Source of the DNA: Euryodendron excelsum
Lineage: Eukaryota > Streptophyta > Magnoliopsida > Ericales > Pentaphylacaceae
Assembly (NCBI GenBank): GCA_033060915.1
Contig: CM065388.1
Span: 21,871,001 to 21,935,000 of the forward strand
Direction of reading: 5' to 3'
DNA length: 64,000 bases
Of this stretch, positions 20,691 to 31,072 are shown one piece after another. The position numbers were made by a program, and so were the translations under genes. Below the pieces are notes generated by a model. That model was not told the DNA's origin, ran no database searches, and worked only from the letters and a program-made list of their open reading frames with translations. Position 1 is the first letter of the stretch; the number at the start of each line of letters is the position of its first letter.

Positions 20691-21235
20691 GGTTTGGTTA
20701 AAGGCATTATGTTTTTTTGGGTTTAAAGCTTGTAATGTTGGTTCACAATAACGACATATCAAGCTCAAAGGGGTTCACAAAGGGAAAAATTAATTACCAG
20801 GTAGGCTATTTGACTTATGTAGCTTATAACAATGATGACCTTAATCATGCTCATGCATGCATGTGTCAATATGACCTCGAGGAGAATCAAGGCAAGTTCT
20901 AGAGAAACAAATCAATGGAAGAATATCTCATATGAAAGAAAATAGTGACTGATATGGATGTGTCAGTCTAAAGGTTTAAAATCTCACCAGCTTTTGTCTA
21001 CCAAATTCAGTCACTCCAATCTCAAATAAATAACTAGACTAATTAATTCTAAGTTGGAAGATTACTTATTCAATCATGTTATGAATTCTTCAAGCTTAAT
21101 TGAATCTTGTTATTATTATTATTTTTATTTTTTTTCAAAACAAATACGAAAACACAACCTAAATCCCCTCCCCCACACTTAAAACTTACATTGACCCCAA
21201 TGTAAAGTAAAGTGCACAAAAAGGGTAGAGATAAC
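20691..21235 (-). other. 3' non-coding part of element 2
   Basis: No gene. The sequence has phrases common in Athila 3' regions (ggttcacaataacgacat, and the ccctcccccacactta stretch followed by ttgaccccaatgtaaag). A short frame on the plus strand (20717-20902) has no family resemblance. Confidence 0.55.
21231..21235. repeat. Target site duplication ATAAC, left copy (LTR C)
   Basis: ATAAC directly precedes TGTAAGC and is repeated at 26277-26281. Confidence 0.9.
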
Positions 21236-21429
21236 TGTAAGCACCCCATTTTTGACAGCTCGGCAATCTACACTCCGTCCAGACTTGTTTTCAAGTCATT
21301 GTGGGCATATTCCCAATCGAAACCAATTCTTTAGGTCCACATTCCGTCTTTCCATCGCTTCGCGGGCCTGTTAGGCCCAAATAGAGGCAAAATGACCAAA
21401 ATGCCCTTAGGGGCATTGTCCTTTCCTTT

Positions 21430-21885
21430 CCGATTCCAATCCCTCTCTCGAGACAGTTTATTCCTCGAGACGTTTCCAACCCAGACACGTCTTTTCGGAG
21501 ACGATAAGTCCCCTTTCCAATCGCTCTCTCGAGACAGTTTATTCCTCGAGACGGTTCCAATCCAGGCACGTCTCTTCGGAGACGATAAGTCCCATTTTCA
21601 ATCCCACTCTCGAGACAGTTTATTTCTCGAGACGGTTCCAATCCAGACATGTCTCTTCAGAGATGGTAAGACCCCTTTCCAATCCCACTCTTGAGACAGT
21701 TTATTCCTCGAGATGGTTTCAATCCAGGCACATCTCTTCGGAGACGATAAGTCCCCTTTCCAATCCCACTCTCGAGACAGTTTATTCCTCGAGACGGTTC
21801 CAATCCAGGCGCGTCTTTTCGGAGACGATAAGACCCCTTTCCAATCCCTCTCTCGAGACAGTTTATTCCTCGAGACGGTCCGAGT
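21430..21885 (+). repeat. 81-bp tandem array, 6 units (LTR C)
   Basis: The landmark gtttatt recurs at 21456, 21537, 21618, 21699, 21780 and 21861, again exactly 81 bp apart. The CGTCTC-TTCG-GAGACG hairpin is present, with one unit changed to catgtctcttcagagatgg. Confidence 0.95.
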
Positions 21886-22834
21886 AGCGAAACTACTCAC
21901 AAAACCGTTAGAGTAGCGGAAATACTCACAAATAGGTCGATATCGGGAATTGGTAACAAACCCCTGTGTCACGACGACCGCCGTTAGAGTGGCGGAAACA
22001 CTCAAAACCCAGGTCAACACTAGTGTTTGTTAGCCCACTTTGGTGAAAAATGACCAAACTGTCCTTTGGACCTTTTCTGAGACTTTCCGGTCAAGATGAC
22101 CATTTTGCCCTTAGGCATCCGAACGCCCTGGGAACCACACCGGCTCTGGGTATCAAACCGGTAATTTGCCGAGAATACTTTTTATAGTATTCTCAACCTT
22201 CCTTTACCTTTCTGGATCATTCCGAGTTAGTTCATGCCAACACGGTACAAAATGACCGTTTTGCCCCTAGAGGGCCGGTCTCCATCTTCGACCACACCGG
22301 CTCTGGGTATCAAACCGGTAACCTCCTAACACTACTTTTTATAGTGTTCTCAACCTTCATTTACCTTTCCGGATCATTTCGAGTCAGTTCCGGCAAACCC
22401 GATACAAAATGACCGTTTTGCCCCTGGTGGGCCGGTCACCTTTTCCGACCACACCGGCTCTGGGAATCAAACCGGAAACCTTTGGGAACATTCTAAATAA
22501 TGATTCCAAATCCCAAGTCTTCTTCCGGGACAGTTCGAGTCTGTCCCGGCAGTTTCCCGGTCCGATTGACCGTTTTGCCCCTAAAGGCCCAGTCAACCTC
22601 TCCGACCCATCTTATCCTCATTTCTCAAGTCAAATACGTCCAGGTCACTATTTTAAGTGTTCCTACTCTTTTTCGGCCTTCCGGGTCATTCCGGGCTTCT
22701 TCAAATCATTCCTGGACTTTCCGGAGTCACTCCTAGTGAAGCTAGGCTAAAAATTGCATGGTAGTCACTAGTACAGGCGCCCAAATCTAGTCAAAGATAC
22801 ATTGCTTGCCGACCTTAAACATTTCCTAATTGAC

Positions 22835-22918
22835 TGGCGCCACTAGTAGTGGCGCCAAGCCAAAAAATGGCCTAGCGCCACTCCTAGTAGCGCCAGTGTT
22901 GTCCAACTTCTATAAATA
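22835..22918 (+). promoter_or_regulatory. GGCGCC palindromes and TATA box (LTR C promoter)
   Basis: TGGCGCCACTAGTAGTGGCG continues into a perfect palindrome near 22836-22858. A second, partly decayed one follows (cgccactcctagtagcgcca), then TATAAATA at 22911-22918. It has one palindrome cluster fewer than copy A. Confidence 0.78.
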
Positions 22919-23001
22919 CACAGCCTCATTCAACGTGAAGAGGATCCGCAAACTCAACCTAAAAATCATATATTTCCATATACAGAGCTCAAGCACCTCT
23001 T

Positions 23002-23055
23002 AAACCCTAGCCTCCTTAGGTTTCTCCAAACCCTAGCCACCCTACACAAACCCTA
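23002..23055 (+). promoter_or_regulatory. Three telo-box motifs (LTR C)
   Basis: AAACCCTA occurs at 23002-23009, 23028-23035 and 23048-23055, in the same place relative to the TATA box as in copy A. Confidence 0.7.
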
Positions 23056-26000
23056 GTCTCCTATACACTCATACACACCCCCATACACTCATACACTAGC
23101 CTTCAACCATCCTTTGAAGACTTGAGGAGCTGCAATCCAAAGCTTGAAGAAAACTCTTGAAGACTGAAGGTGAAGATCAAGACGAAGACCGAAGACCGAA
23201 GACCGAAGACAGCACGGCGCGCAAAATAAACAAGACATACAGTAGGCTCCCAATTTAAATTTCCGCACTTCCCCCTCTCTCTTCTCTCTCCTAACCCACT
23301 TGGGTTTTCTCTATCTTAATCCCCTATCTCTTTCCCCCCCTTTCTTTGCATGCTTGAAACAAGGGGATTCCCGGTCCATGTGTAGGATTGGGCTATTGGA
23401 GAGTCACCGTGTCGGGGGCTTTTTTCTAGTCTAACCAAAGACCACGTGGGTTTGGCCCCCTTGATTATGTGGTGAAGCCTTAACCTTGTATGTTCATGAC
23501 CCCAAATTGCATTGTGCATATCATAGTGTTGCATCTTCTAAAAACCATTTTCAAAGTTGTTTTTCAAATCGTTTTCAAACTTGTTTTCAAAATTGCATCA
23601 AAATCTCTTTTTTAAAAACTTGTTTTCAAAACCACAATTCTAGGGTGATTCTAGCCTTTCCATGGCTAGGGTTGCTTTAGGAAAGTGTTATATTAAAAGT
23701 GACATTTTTGGTCTATATTTTCAAATCTTATTGTTTTCCAAAACCACTTTCTTAAAGTGGTTCTAGCCCTCTTATGGTTAGAATCGCTTTAGGAAAGTGA
23801 GACGTTTTCATACTTTCCAAAAAACTCTCTCTTCAAAAATCTCTTCCTAAAAATCTCTTTTTCAACATACTTTCTTAAAACTCTCCTCTTCAAAAATTGT
23901 TTTCAAAGACTCCCTTCCAAAATCTATTTTTCAAAAATCTCTTTTTCAACTCCTCTCCAAAATCCTCTCCTCAAAATTCACTTTCTAAAAACGTTCCCTA
24001 AAAATCTTTCCAAAAACTCTCTTCAACAATCTTCTACCAAAAACACTCCCTAGATTCACCTTCTCTCCAAAAACTCTCTCCAAAAACCTTTTTAAAAAAC
24101 TCTCTTTCCAAAATCTTTCGTCTAGAAATTTCCTCTCTAGGATTTTCCTTCTAAAATCTACGTTTCTAAAAACACCATTTCCAAAACTCCTTCTCTTTAA
24201 AATATTTTTCCAAAAACTCCCTCTTCAAATTCACTTTCCAAAAATTCCTCCCTAGGATTCCCTTCTAGAAAACCTTCATTTCCAAAAACGCACTTTTCAA
24301 AAACTCTTTTCTTAGAGCCCAAGTCAAGCCTTAGAGCCCACAATTAGGAAACCCTAATTTTCTTTCCAAAATTATGGTTTTCAAACTTTGCCCCAAACCT
24401 AGGTTTCCAAAACCTTTTTTCTACGTCAAAACTATAATTTTTCAAAACTAGGGTTTCTAGAATCTCCTTTTTCAAATCCTTGCCAAATCCTATCTTCCCT
24501 TTAGGAAACCAAATCCAATCCTCCGTTTTTGGAAACAAAATCAAATCTTTTCTTTTAAAAACCAAATCCAATCCCTTCCAAATCCAAATCTTTCCTAATT
24601 CAACCCTTTCCTAATTTTACCTTCTTTTCAAATCTTAACTTTTCAAACCTAAGTTTTCAAACTTTTCCTAAACTCAAACCTTTCCTAATTTCAAGATTTT
24701 CTAAAACTCTGAAACTTTCTAAATCCTAAGCTTTCTAAATTTCGAATCTTTCCAAATTCAAAGTTTCCTAAATTCAAAACTTTCTTAAGTTCAATCTTTC
24801 TAAACTTCCAAACTTTCTGAATTCTAAACTTTCCAAAACTTCAAAATCTTTTCAAATCTAAAACTTTTCTAAACTCAAAACTTTCTTAATTCAAGACTTT
24901 CTTAAGTCGAAACTTTTCTTAATTCAAACATTTCCTAATTCGAAATATTTCCTAATTTCAAAACTTCCCTATTTCAAAACTTTCCAATTTTCAAAACTTT
25001 CCAATTTTCAAACTTTCTTAAATTCAGAACTTTCCTAATTTCAAAACTTTCCTAAACCTAAAACTTTCCTAATTTCAAACTTTCCAAAAATGACACTTTC
25101 CTAATTCGAAACTTTCCTAATCTAAATCTTTCATAAATTCCAAGTTTCCAAATCTTTCAAGATCTTTCCAAATCCAACATTCCAATCTAATCTTTCTTAA
25201 TCTCAAGTCTTTCCTAGGTCTCCTATCTTTCCTAAGTCTAGGTTTCCTAAATCTCCATCTTTCCTAAAACCAAGTCTTTTCAAAATTAATCTTTCCAAGG
25301 CAAGTCCAATCTTCTCAATTTCAATTTCCAATCTCCTCTTCTAATCTCAAATGAAATCCAACTTTCAATTCAATTTCTTTCTTCCAATCCAATCTCTCTC
25401 TCTTCAAATCAATCTATTTTCAATTGGACTCTTGTCCGAACTACGATTGACCTGATTCCCCCAAAGGGATACGTAGGCAACCTTCATAGGTGCGGTCATA
25501 ACACTTTTCAAACTTTTAATTCCACCCTCATGGGTGTGGTTTTCAAAATCTTTTCAAATCTCAAATTCCAATCTATTTTCAAAATTCCAATTTCAAAATT
25601 TCTATTTTCAAATTTCTACTTTCAATTTTCAAACTTTCCAATTTTAATTCCATCTCTTCAAATATATTTTCAAATCAAATTAATTTCAAATTAATCTCTT
25701 TTCAAATCTATTTTTCAATTTTCTTAACTTGCACTTGCATATCATGCATCATGATAATTTATAAACATTGTTTCTCAAAGTAGATAGGATTGGCCAATAG
25801 TTAGTTGAAGACTCTCATAGGTGAATCTAAGGTAGATTGACATGTAGGTACCGAAAGGGCGGGGTAGGGTGATAGCTTAGTGCGTCTTCCCTATACGTAA
25901 CCAACCTCCGAACCTAGATCACTGATTTCAAAGACCAAAAGGAGTTGTTTTTCGAAAAATGGCTAAATGTTTTCCAAAGGTTGCTAAACAACCCGTTTTC

Positions 26001-26276
26001 CTAAGAAAAACCTCTCTTGAGGATGTTTTCCAAAATCGTTTTTCAAAAACCCTAAGTGTAGTTTTTGGATTATTCTTAGTTTTTAAGTGACCTAACTCAC
26101 CTTAATCAAGTTAGGTGGCGACTCCGAATCTTTTTCAAAAGCCCTTTATTCAAATCAATTTTCAATTCAAACCTAGTCGCACTCATTCTTCTAGGAGGGT
26201 GAGTTCTAACGAGAGAGTACAACATTTTTTCCGCTTGTGTGAGTATTCCTCGAGTGCGAAAAATCTGGGCGCGACA

Positions 26277-26281
26277 ATAAC
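26277..26281. repeat. Target site duplication ATAAC, right copy (LTR C)
   Basis: Matches 21231-21235 exactly. Confidence 0.9.
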
Positions 26282-26394
26282 CAATCTATAAATGCGAAAA
26301 TAAGAAAAACGAACTTCCCTTGGGTTGCCTCCCAAGCAGCACCTTTGTTTATTGTCGTGGGCTCGACTCCATGCTTCCTTCTTCATGGGTCATC

Positions 26395-26604
26395 CTACAC
26401 ATAGTATTTGGCATCACTCTTGATCTTATCTCTTCGAGCCAAGGTAGTATTCGTAATTGTCCAACCAATAGCTGTCTTATGCTTCTTTAGGTCCTGCACA
26501 AGTTTTTCTTCTTGTAACTCACAAAGTTTACTAGAGATGATCACTAGTAATGTTCCTCCGTCTCCAAGGAATACATACTTAAGGTGACTGGGGAGAGGCT
26601 TCAA
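26395..26604 (-). pseudogene. pol: Element 2 pol fragment just before the RT core
   Basis: The minus-strand frame of about 69 residues reads KPLPSHLKYVFLGDGGTLLV, then EEKLVQDLKKHKTAIGWTI. This is the conserved stretch between protease and reverse transcriptase in Athila-type elements. The RT core that should follow is absent: after YYV the sequence passes into non-coding text (cttgggttgcctcccaagca, about 26315-26335) and then LTR C. No catalytic residue is left, so this is an end of pol left by a deletion. Confidence 0.75.
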
Positions 26605-26619
26605 ATCTGGAATAGGGGC

Positions 26620-27387
26620 CTACAAAACAGAGGGTAAAGGCCTTTCCTTAAAAACTGGTAATGCAACATAAGGCACGTTACCTGACTGCTGTAACTCTAG
26701 AAAATCATTCAGTGCTGCAACAGTTTCTTGCAGATCAGTACTCAATGCTAACTCTCCATTCTCTTCCTCAAGATGCTTACTGATGGCAACTTCCAATACA
26801 TCTTGTCCATCAAGTTGAAAAACTTCCTGTGCTAAAGAATCAATTACATCAATAGAATAAATAAGATTATCATCACAAGGGTATTTCATGGCATCATAAA
26901 TATTAAACTTAACAATTTCACCATCAAATTCCATGGTAAGTGTGCTACTATGGACATCCATCTTGGTCTTAGATGTTTTTAAAAATGGTCTTCCTAACAA
27001 AATAGGGGCATTTTGGTCTCCATTTTCCATATCAAGCACATAAAAATCAGGAGGAAAAATCAAATCGTTAACTTGTACAAGAACATCCTCAACTACACCC
27101 TTAGGATAGGCATTAGATCTATCAGCTAATTGAATCACAACGCCAGTTTTATTCAAATGTCCAAGTTTCAAAGAAGTATATATAGAATATGGCATGACAT
27201 TAATAGAAGCTCCTAAATCAATCATGGCCTTCTCAAATCTAGTGTTACCTATTGTACAAGGGATAGTAAATATACTTGGATCCTTGCACTTCGCAGGGAG
27301 TTTTCTTTGAATAACTGCATAAACATTCTTCCCTACTCTCACCTTCTCACATGCTTTAAGTTTCTGTTTCCTCTTAATTGTACACAA
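26620..27387 (-). pseudogene. pol: Element 2 aspartic protease region
   Basis: This minus-strand frame of 255 residues is open throughout. The active-site loop is AMIDLGASINVMPYSIYTSL, with the catalytic Asp at residue 57. DLGAS is the form usual in Athila-type proteases. Later phrases are IQLADRSNAYPKGVVEDVLV, FPPDFYVLDME and ILLGRPFLKTSKTKMDVHSS, all typical of the family. Of all pol fragments in the window this one is best preserved, and it could fold. It lacks its natural Gag fusion because of upstream frameshifts. It would have processed the polyprotein. Plain degeneration elsewhere in the element makes function unlikely. Confidence 0.85.
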
Positions 27388-27516
27388 TTCTTTAAGAAAT
27401 TTAGCATAATGAGGTACTTGTTTGGTAGCATCTAAAAGTGGAATATTTACCTTGCATCTATGAAAAGTCTCATATAAATCTTTAGTTTGCTCATCTTTTC
27501 TAGATTCTGCTAAAGC

Positions 27517-28950
27517 CTAAGGAAAAGGAGGTACAAGTTTATAATCAGAAAGAGGTGGGAACTTACGCTTAGGTACGTCATCATCATTGAGAACGTTCTC
27601 GTCTGCTATGACGTTTTTCTCCTTTTCTTGATTCGACAGTGCAGGGGCTGCCTTTACTGGAATCTCAATCTCTTTACCACTTCTCAAGACGATTGCACTT
27701 GCATTTTCTCTTGGATTTACCATCGTCTGAGAGGGTAATTTTCCTGAACTTTGGGCTTCTAGCTGACTAACTGCAGTTGCCATTTGGCTCATCTGATTAT
27801 CCAGACTTTAAATACTGGCCCTTGCCTCTTGTAGAAATTATTTTGTCTGCTGCTGAAATTGCAAAGTATTAGTGGGAAGGGACTTAATAATATCTTCTAA
27901 AGACATACTTGAACCAGAAGTTTAGCCTGGTTGTTGTCTAGGGGGGTATGGTTGCTTATATTGCTGGTAGCTTGGACGATTTTGAATCACGGGCTGATTT
28001 ACTTGTGGATTCCCATAGCAAAGATTGGGGTGATCGCTCCATCCCGAGTTATACGTGCTCGAATAAGGATCATACTTTCTTTGCGGTTGTCCAGGAAAAC
28101 CACCTGCTGCATTCACTTGTTCCATGGGCTCCTCATGAAGAGTTGGACGTATATCGGTTGGATGCCCTGCTACTGAACAGATTCCACAAGCCTTTGTCGT
28201 TTGCATATTACCTACAGCCATTTGACGAACAAGAGAAGTTGAGCTTGCAATTTGTTATTCAATGGAGGAAATATTTACCTCATTGACATGCTTGGATGAC
28301 TGGTCAAGTCTAGTGCCAAATTGTTGAGAATTGGCTACTATATTTGCAATCAGATTTCTCGTGGCATCGGAAGTTTTGTCCACCAAAGCTCCTTCACTAG
28401 CAGCATCAATCATGCTCCTATCAGTAGGCAAAAGGCCCTTATAGAAATATTGAATAAGAAGTTACTCACTAATTTGATGATGGGGATAGTTTGCACATAA
28501 TTTCTTGAAACGTTCCTAGTATTCATGTAGGGACTCTCCATTGTGCTTTCTTACACCAAAAATTTCTTTTTGAATGTTGGCCGCCCTTGAAGCTGGGAAA
28601 TATTTCTCCAAAAATAATCTTTTCATCTCATTCCATGTGGTAATACTTCCGGAGGGTAGATAATAGAGCCAATCCTTACCCGAATCCTTCAAAGAAAACG
28701 GAAAAGCTCTTAATTTAATTTGCTCTTCAATCACCCCCGTGGGTTTTATACTCGTACATACTACATAAAACTCCTTTAGATGTTTATGGAGATCTTCACC
28801 TGCAAGACCATGAAAAGTGGGCAAGAGATGTATTAATCCATATATTAATTCAAAGTTAGTAGGAACATCTAAAGTAGGGAATGTTATGCATAAGGATTGT
28901 TGATTCAGATCAGGGGCCATAAGTTCTTTCAAAGTTTGATTTTCAGCCAT
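27517..28950 (-). pseudogene. gag: Element 2 gag
   Basis: Minus strand. The N-terminal frame (28950-28516, 144 residues) reads ITFPTLDVPTNFELIYGLIH, FHGLAGEDLHKHLKEFY and SITTWNEMKRLFLEKYFPAS. It stops at TAG where family members usually have Trp (HEY-stop-ERFKKLC). A second stop, TAA, replaces a usual Gln (HQISE-stop-LLIQYFY). A following frame (28221-27922) has the zinc knuckle ACGICSVAGHPTDIRP with the last Cys changed to Arg. A third (27792-27517) holds the C-terminal linker with ENASAIVLRSGKEIE, a phrase typical of Athila-type gag. The gene is dead by point mutation rather than by large rearrangement. Confidence 0.85.
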
Positions 28951-29250
28951 GACTTCTTCTCTCCTAAATCAAAATCGCTAGCAAATAGGGAATCAAGAGC
29001 TGGATTGTTCTCTACAGAATTTCTCCGAGCTTCCCTTCTTAACTGTGTAAAGTTCTCTCTATTTCTGGTTCGCACTGCAAATCACCTTGATTAGAAGATC
29101 GAGTTATGCTCATAAACACTCAAGAAAACTCTAACCAACCTAGAAAAATAGTTCAAAAAAAAAATCTAGAGTAATGAAATTAATTGAAATATCTTTTTTT
29201 TTTTTGAATGAAATAAAAATCACAAGAAGCACAAAAATTAACAAAAATCA
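28951..29250 (-). other. Leader of element 2
   Basis: Untranslated stretch between the primer-binding site and gag, with an A/T homopolymer region near 29155-29210. No gene. Confidence 0.6.
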
Positions 29251-29269
29251 CTCCCCAACAACGACGCTA
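29251..29269 (-). other. Primer-binding site of element 2 (tRNA-Asp type)
   Basis: The minus strand reads TAGCGTCGTTGTTGGGGAG, close to the well-known plant PBS TGGCGCCGTTGCCGGGGA that pairs with tRNA-Asp. It lies 7 bases inside the LTR. Differences are mostly C-to-T, as expected after methylation decay. Confidence 0.75.
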
Positions 29270-29276
29270 AAATTTG

Positions 29277-30473
29277 TGTGCTGTCGCGGGCACTCAAAAA
29301 TAAAACCGATACCTAAAAACAATTATGTAGTAGTGTGAGTAAGGATCGTTCCCACGAAGAGTGTTTAGTTTTGTTTTATGCTATGTGAACAAAGAAGGGG
29401 GGTTTTTGGATGTAATAAAAACTATTTTAATAATCACAGCTACGAAACAATTCAGATTAAAGTATTGAAATCAATCAGAAGAACAAACCTTGGTCTAGGT
29501 CAACATCCACCATCGGAATTTACAACTGATCATTGATGCAAGGATATCAATTCACACATTGAATATTCACAGTCAGAATTATTTTCCTATCTCTCCTTAG
29601 TCGTAGTTAATCAGAAACAAGCAATCTGATTAACCCTAACTATTAAACAACCCAAGATAAGCACACAAGGTTTAATCTATTAGTAGCCTTAAGAATTAGA
29701 GAGATTGATGAAACTAAACAACACAAGCACACGAGGTTGCATTTAATTTAGTCGAATGCCCCTCCTAAGATATAATAATTCCCAATGCAGTAAATCATTA
29801 AATCTCAGTTGCTTTACAAATAAGAGGAATAGATTGCAATGACTAATAAACTAGTAGGCCTCCTAGCGATTAAACAAAACAATCATGAAAATATGCACAT
29901 AAGAACATCTGATACTCAAAGCATAAATCGAATAATGAAAACAAATTACATCTCACAGTTTATTCTTAATTCTAAGGTTTCTGTCTCCTTTGACTAAGAT
30001 TCAGAGTTTAGCCACGCAGGGCCATGAAAACTACTTAAAGAATAACCTCCACTAATACGAAAAACGTCAACAACCCTAAAAACAAAACAGTCCTAGCTTT
30101 TACAGGTTTCTGAAAATTTGCAGCTGCGCACGACTGTTCAAACGCTCTTGCCACCGTTCGAACGCATCGGACTACCGTTCGAACGGTGCTTCGAACACAC
30201 TTCGAACGGTAAAACCTGCCCTCTGAATCTTTTGAACGCTCTTCGAACCTAAACTTGATGTGTATCCATTTGACGTAGTGTTCAAACGCATACTTAGCCA
30301 TTCGAATGCCTCTTGGGACCGTTTGAATGCTTTTTCAAATGCTGCTTCAAATCTCGCGCGAATTCGCCACTTTTAAGCTGGGATCTTCTTCCTGGGCATT
30401 CCATAGTACCCTAAGTCAAAATATAAGAATAGTGAGTATCTTTAGGTACCAAATAAGTATAAAAAATTAAACA
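29277..30473 (-). mobile_element. 5' LTR of element 2, 1197 bp
   Basis: Minus-strand LTR with ends TG...CA (plus strand TGTGCTGTCGCGGG ... ATTAAACA). It aligns along its length with the LTR at 60927-62123 and has the same measured length. A TTCGAA palindrome cluster (30130-30350) lies just upstream of a TATA-like box TGTAAAAG (30104-30097). The R/U5 part includes cgatttatgctttgagtatc. No partner LTR is seen on the left, so the target duplication cannot be tested. Confidence 0.82.
30097..30350 (-). promoter_or_regulatory. TTCGAA palindrome cluster and TATA-like box (element 2 LTR)
   Basis: Within 230 bp there are six exact TTCGAA sites and about seven with a C-to-T or G-to-A change (TTCAAA, TTTGAA). 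Several extend to CCGTTCGAACGG. The cluster ends about 20-30 bp before TGTAAAAG, a decayed TATAAAAG. Confidence 0.7.
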
Positions 30474-30697
30474 TTGCCCCCAGTGGGCTCGGCACGCTCT
30501 TCGAAAAAGTACCAAGTCCTCAGAATGTAAGACCACCTTCCAAAGTCGTCCCTAGACGGTCCGGTATGTCCAGTGCCATCTAGTTAACCCCGGTCCTTTC
30601 CTAGAGGTTCTTTAGTCAAAATAACCGTTTTGCCCCTAGGCATCCAAATGCCCTAGGAAACCACACCAACTCTAAGTATCAAACTAGCAACACTTCG

Positions 30698-30781
30698 GTC
30701 AACTCTGGTTAATCCCAGTCAACTTTGGTCAACCTCAATCAACTCAGGTCAACCCGACCAACCTCAGTCAATATTGGTCAA
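30698..30781. promoter_or_regulatory. Array of six W-box cores (TTGAC) in LTR G
   Basis: GTCAA (TTGAC on the minus strand) occurs at 30698, 30718, 30728, 30748, 30767 and 30777, with weaker copies between, in a degenerate short repeat of the form ggtcaacctc. TTGAC is the core recognised by plant WRKY factors. Binding here is only inferred. Confidence 0.5.
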
Positions 30782-31067
30782 CCCTAGAACTCCCGGGATA
30801 AGGTGACCGCGATCCGATCATTCTTTTTAACCATATCGGCTCTAGAAATCAAACCGGTAACCTTTGGGGCACTTTCCAAAGTATTTCTTTCCATTTTTAG
30901 CCAGGCCCCACCATCTGGCACCTTCCTTTTTCGAACCAGAACCTCTCTACCCCACTTCGGGTGATGCCTGACCATTCCTTAACCGTACGCCACTAATAGT
31001 GGCGCATAACCCCCCCAGAATCGGTTACGAATCCACTAGCCCCGTATCTAATCCTTTTTTAAGCCCG

Positions 31068-31072
31068 CATTA
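31068..31072. repeat. Target site duplication CATTA, left copy (element 4)
   Basis: CATTA directly precedes TGTCGCGCC and is repeated at 47173-47177 after TGCTTACA. Confidence 0.92.

Larger units (their letters stand above)
21236..26276 (+). mobile_element. Solo LTR, copy C, 5041 bp
   Basis: The unit starts TGTAAGCACCCC and ends GGGCGCGACA between perfect ATAAC repeats, with no internal region. The block order equals copy A: 81-bp array with 6 units (21430-21885), about 156-bp degenerate units (22030-22750), palindromes (22835-22890), TATAAATA (22911-22918), telo-boxes (23002-23055), G-poor tract (about 23800-25400) and conserved islands (25440-25498 and 25829-25910). It sits in the deleted 3' half of element 2. 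It is very similar to copy A in the arrays and islands. Confidence 0.92.
20691..30473 (-). mobile_element. Element 2: Athila-like Ty3/gypsy remnant
   Basis: Minus strand order from the right: LTR (29277-30473), primer-binding site (29251-29269), leader, gag, protease, the start of the RT region, then 3' non-coding sequence at 26282-26394 and 20691-21235. Most of RT and all RNase H and integrase are absent, so a large internal deletion has occurred. Solo LTR C (21236-26276) is nested in the 3' part. No 3' LTR is seen, and its left side ends at truncated LTR B. Gag and protease phrases (HHQIS, DLGASINVMP) place it in the Athila/Tat-related plant branch, best matching Athila. Confidence 0.8.
30474..31072 (+). 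mobile_element. LTR copy G, left piece (related LTR family)
   Basis: Plus-strand LTR piece related to the A family (ccgttttgcccctaggcatcc, accacacc, tcaaac). It carries an array of GTCAA (W-box core) motifs at 30698-30781 and a CGCCACTA/TAGTGGCG palindrome at 30988-31004. It stops at CATTA (31068-31072), where element 4 is inserted, and continues at 47178. The beginning of this LTR is missing or cut at 30474, next to element 2. Confidence 0.75.

Noticed and set aside
20717..20902. Small plus-strand reading frame in the 3' part of element 2
   Set aside because: Lies in retroelement non-coding text on the antisense strand, no family resemblance.
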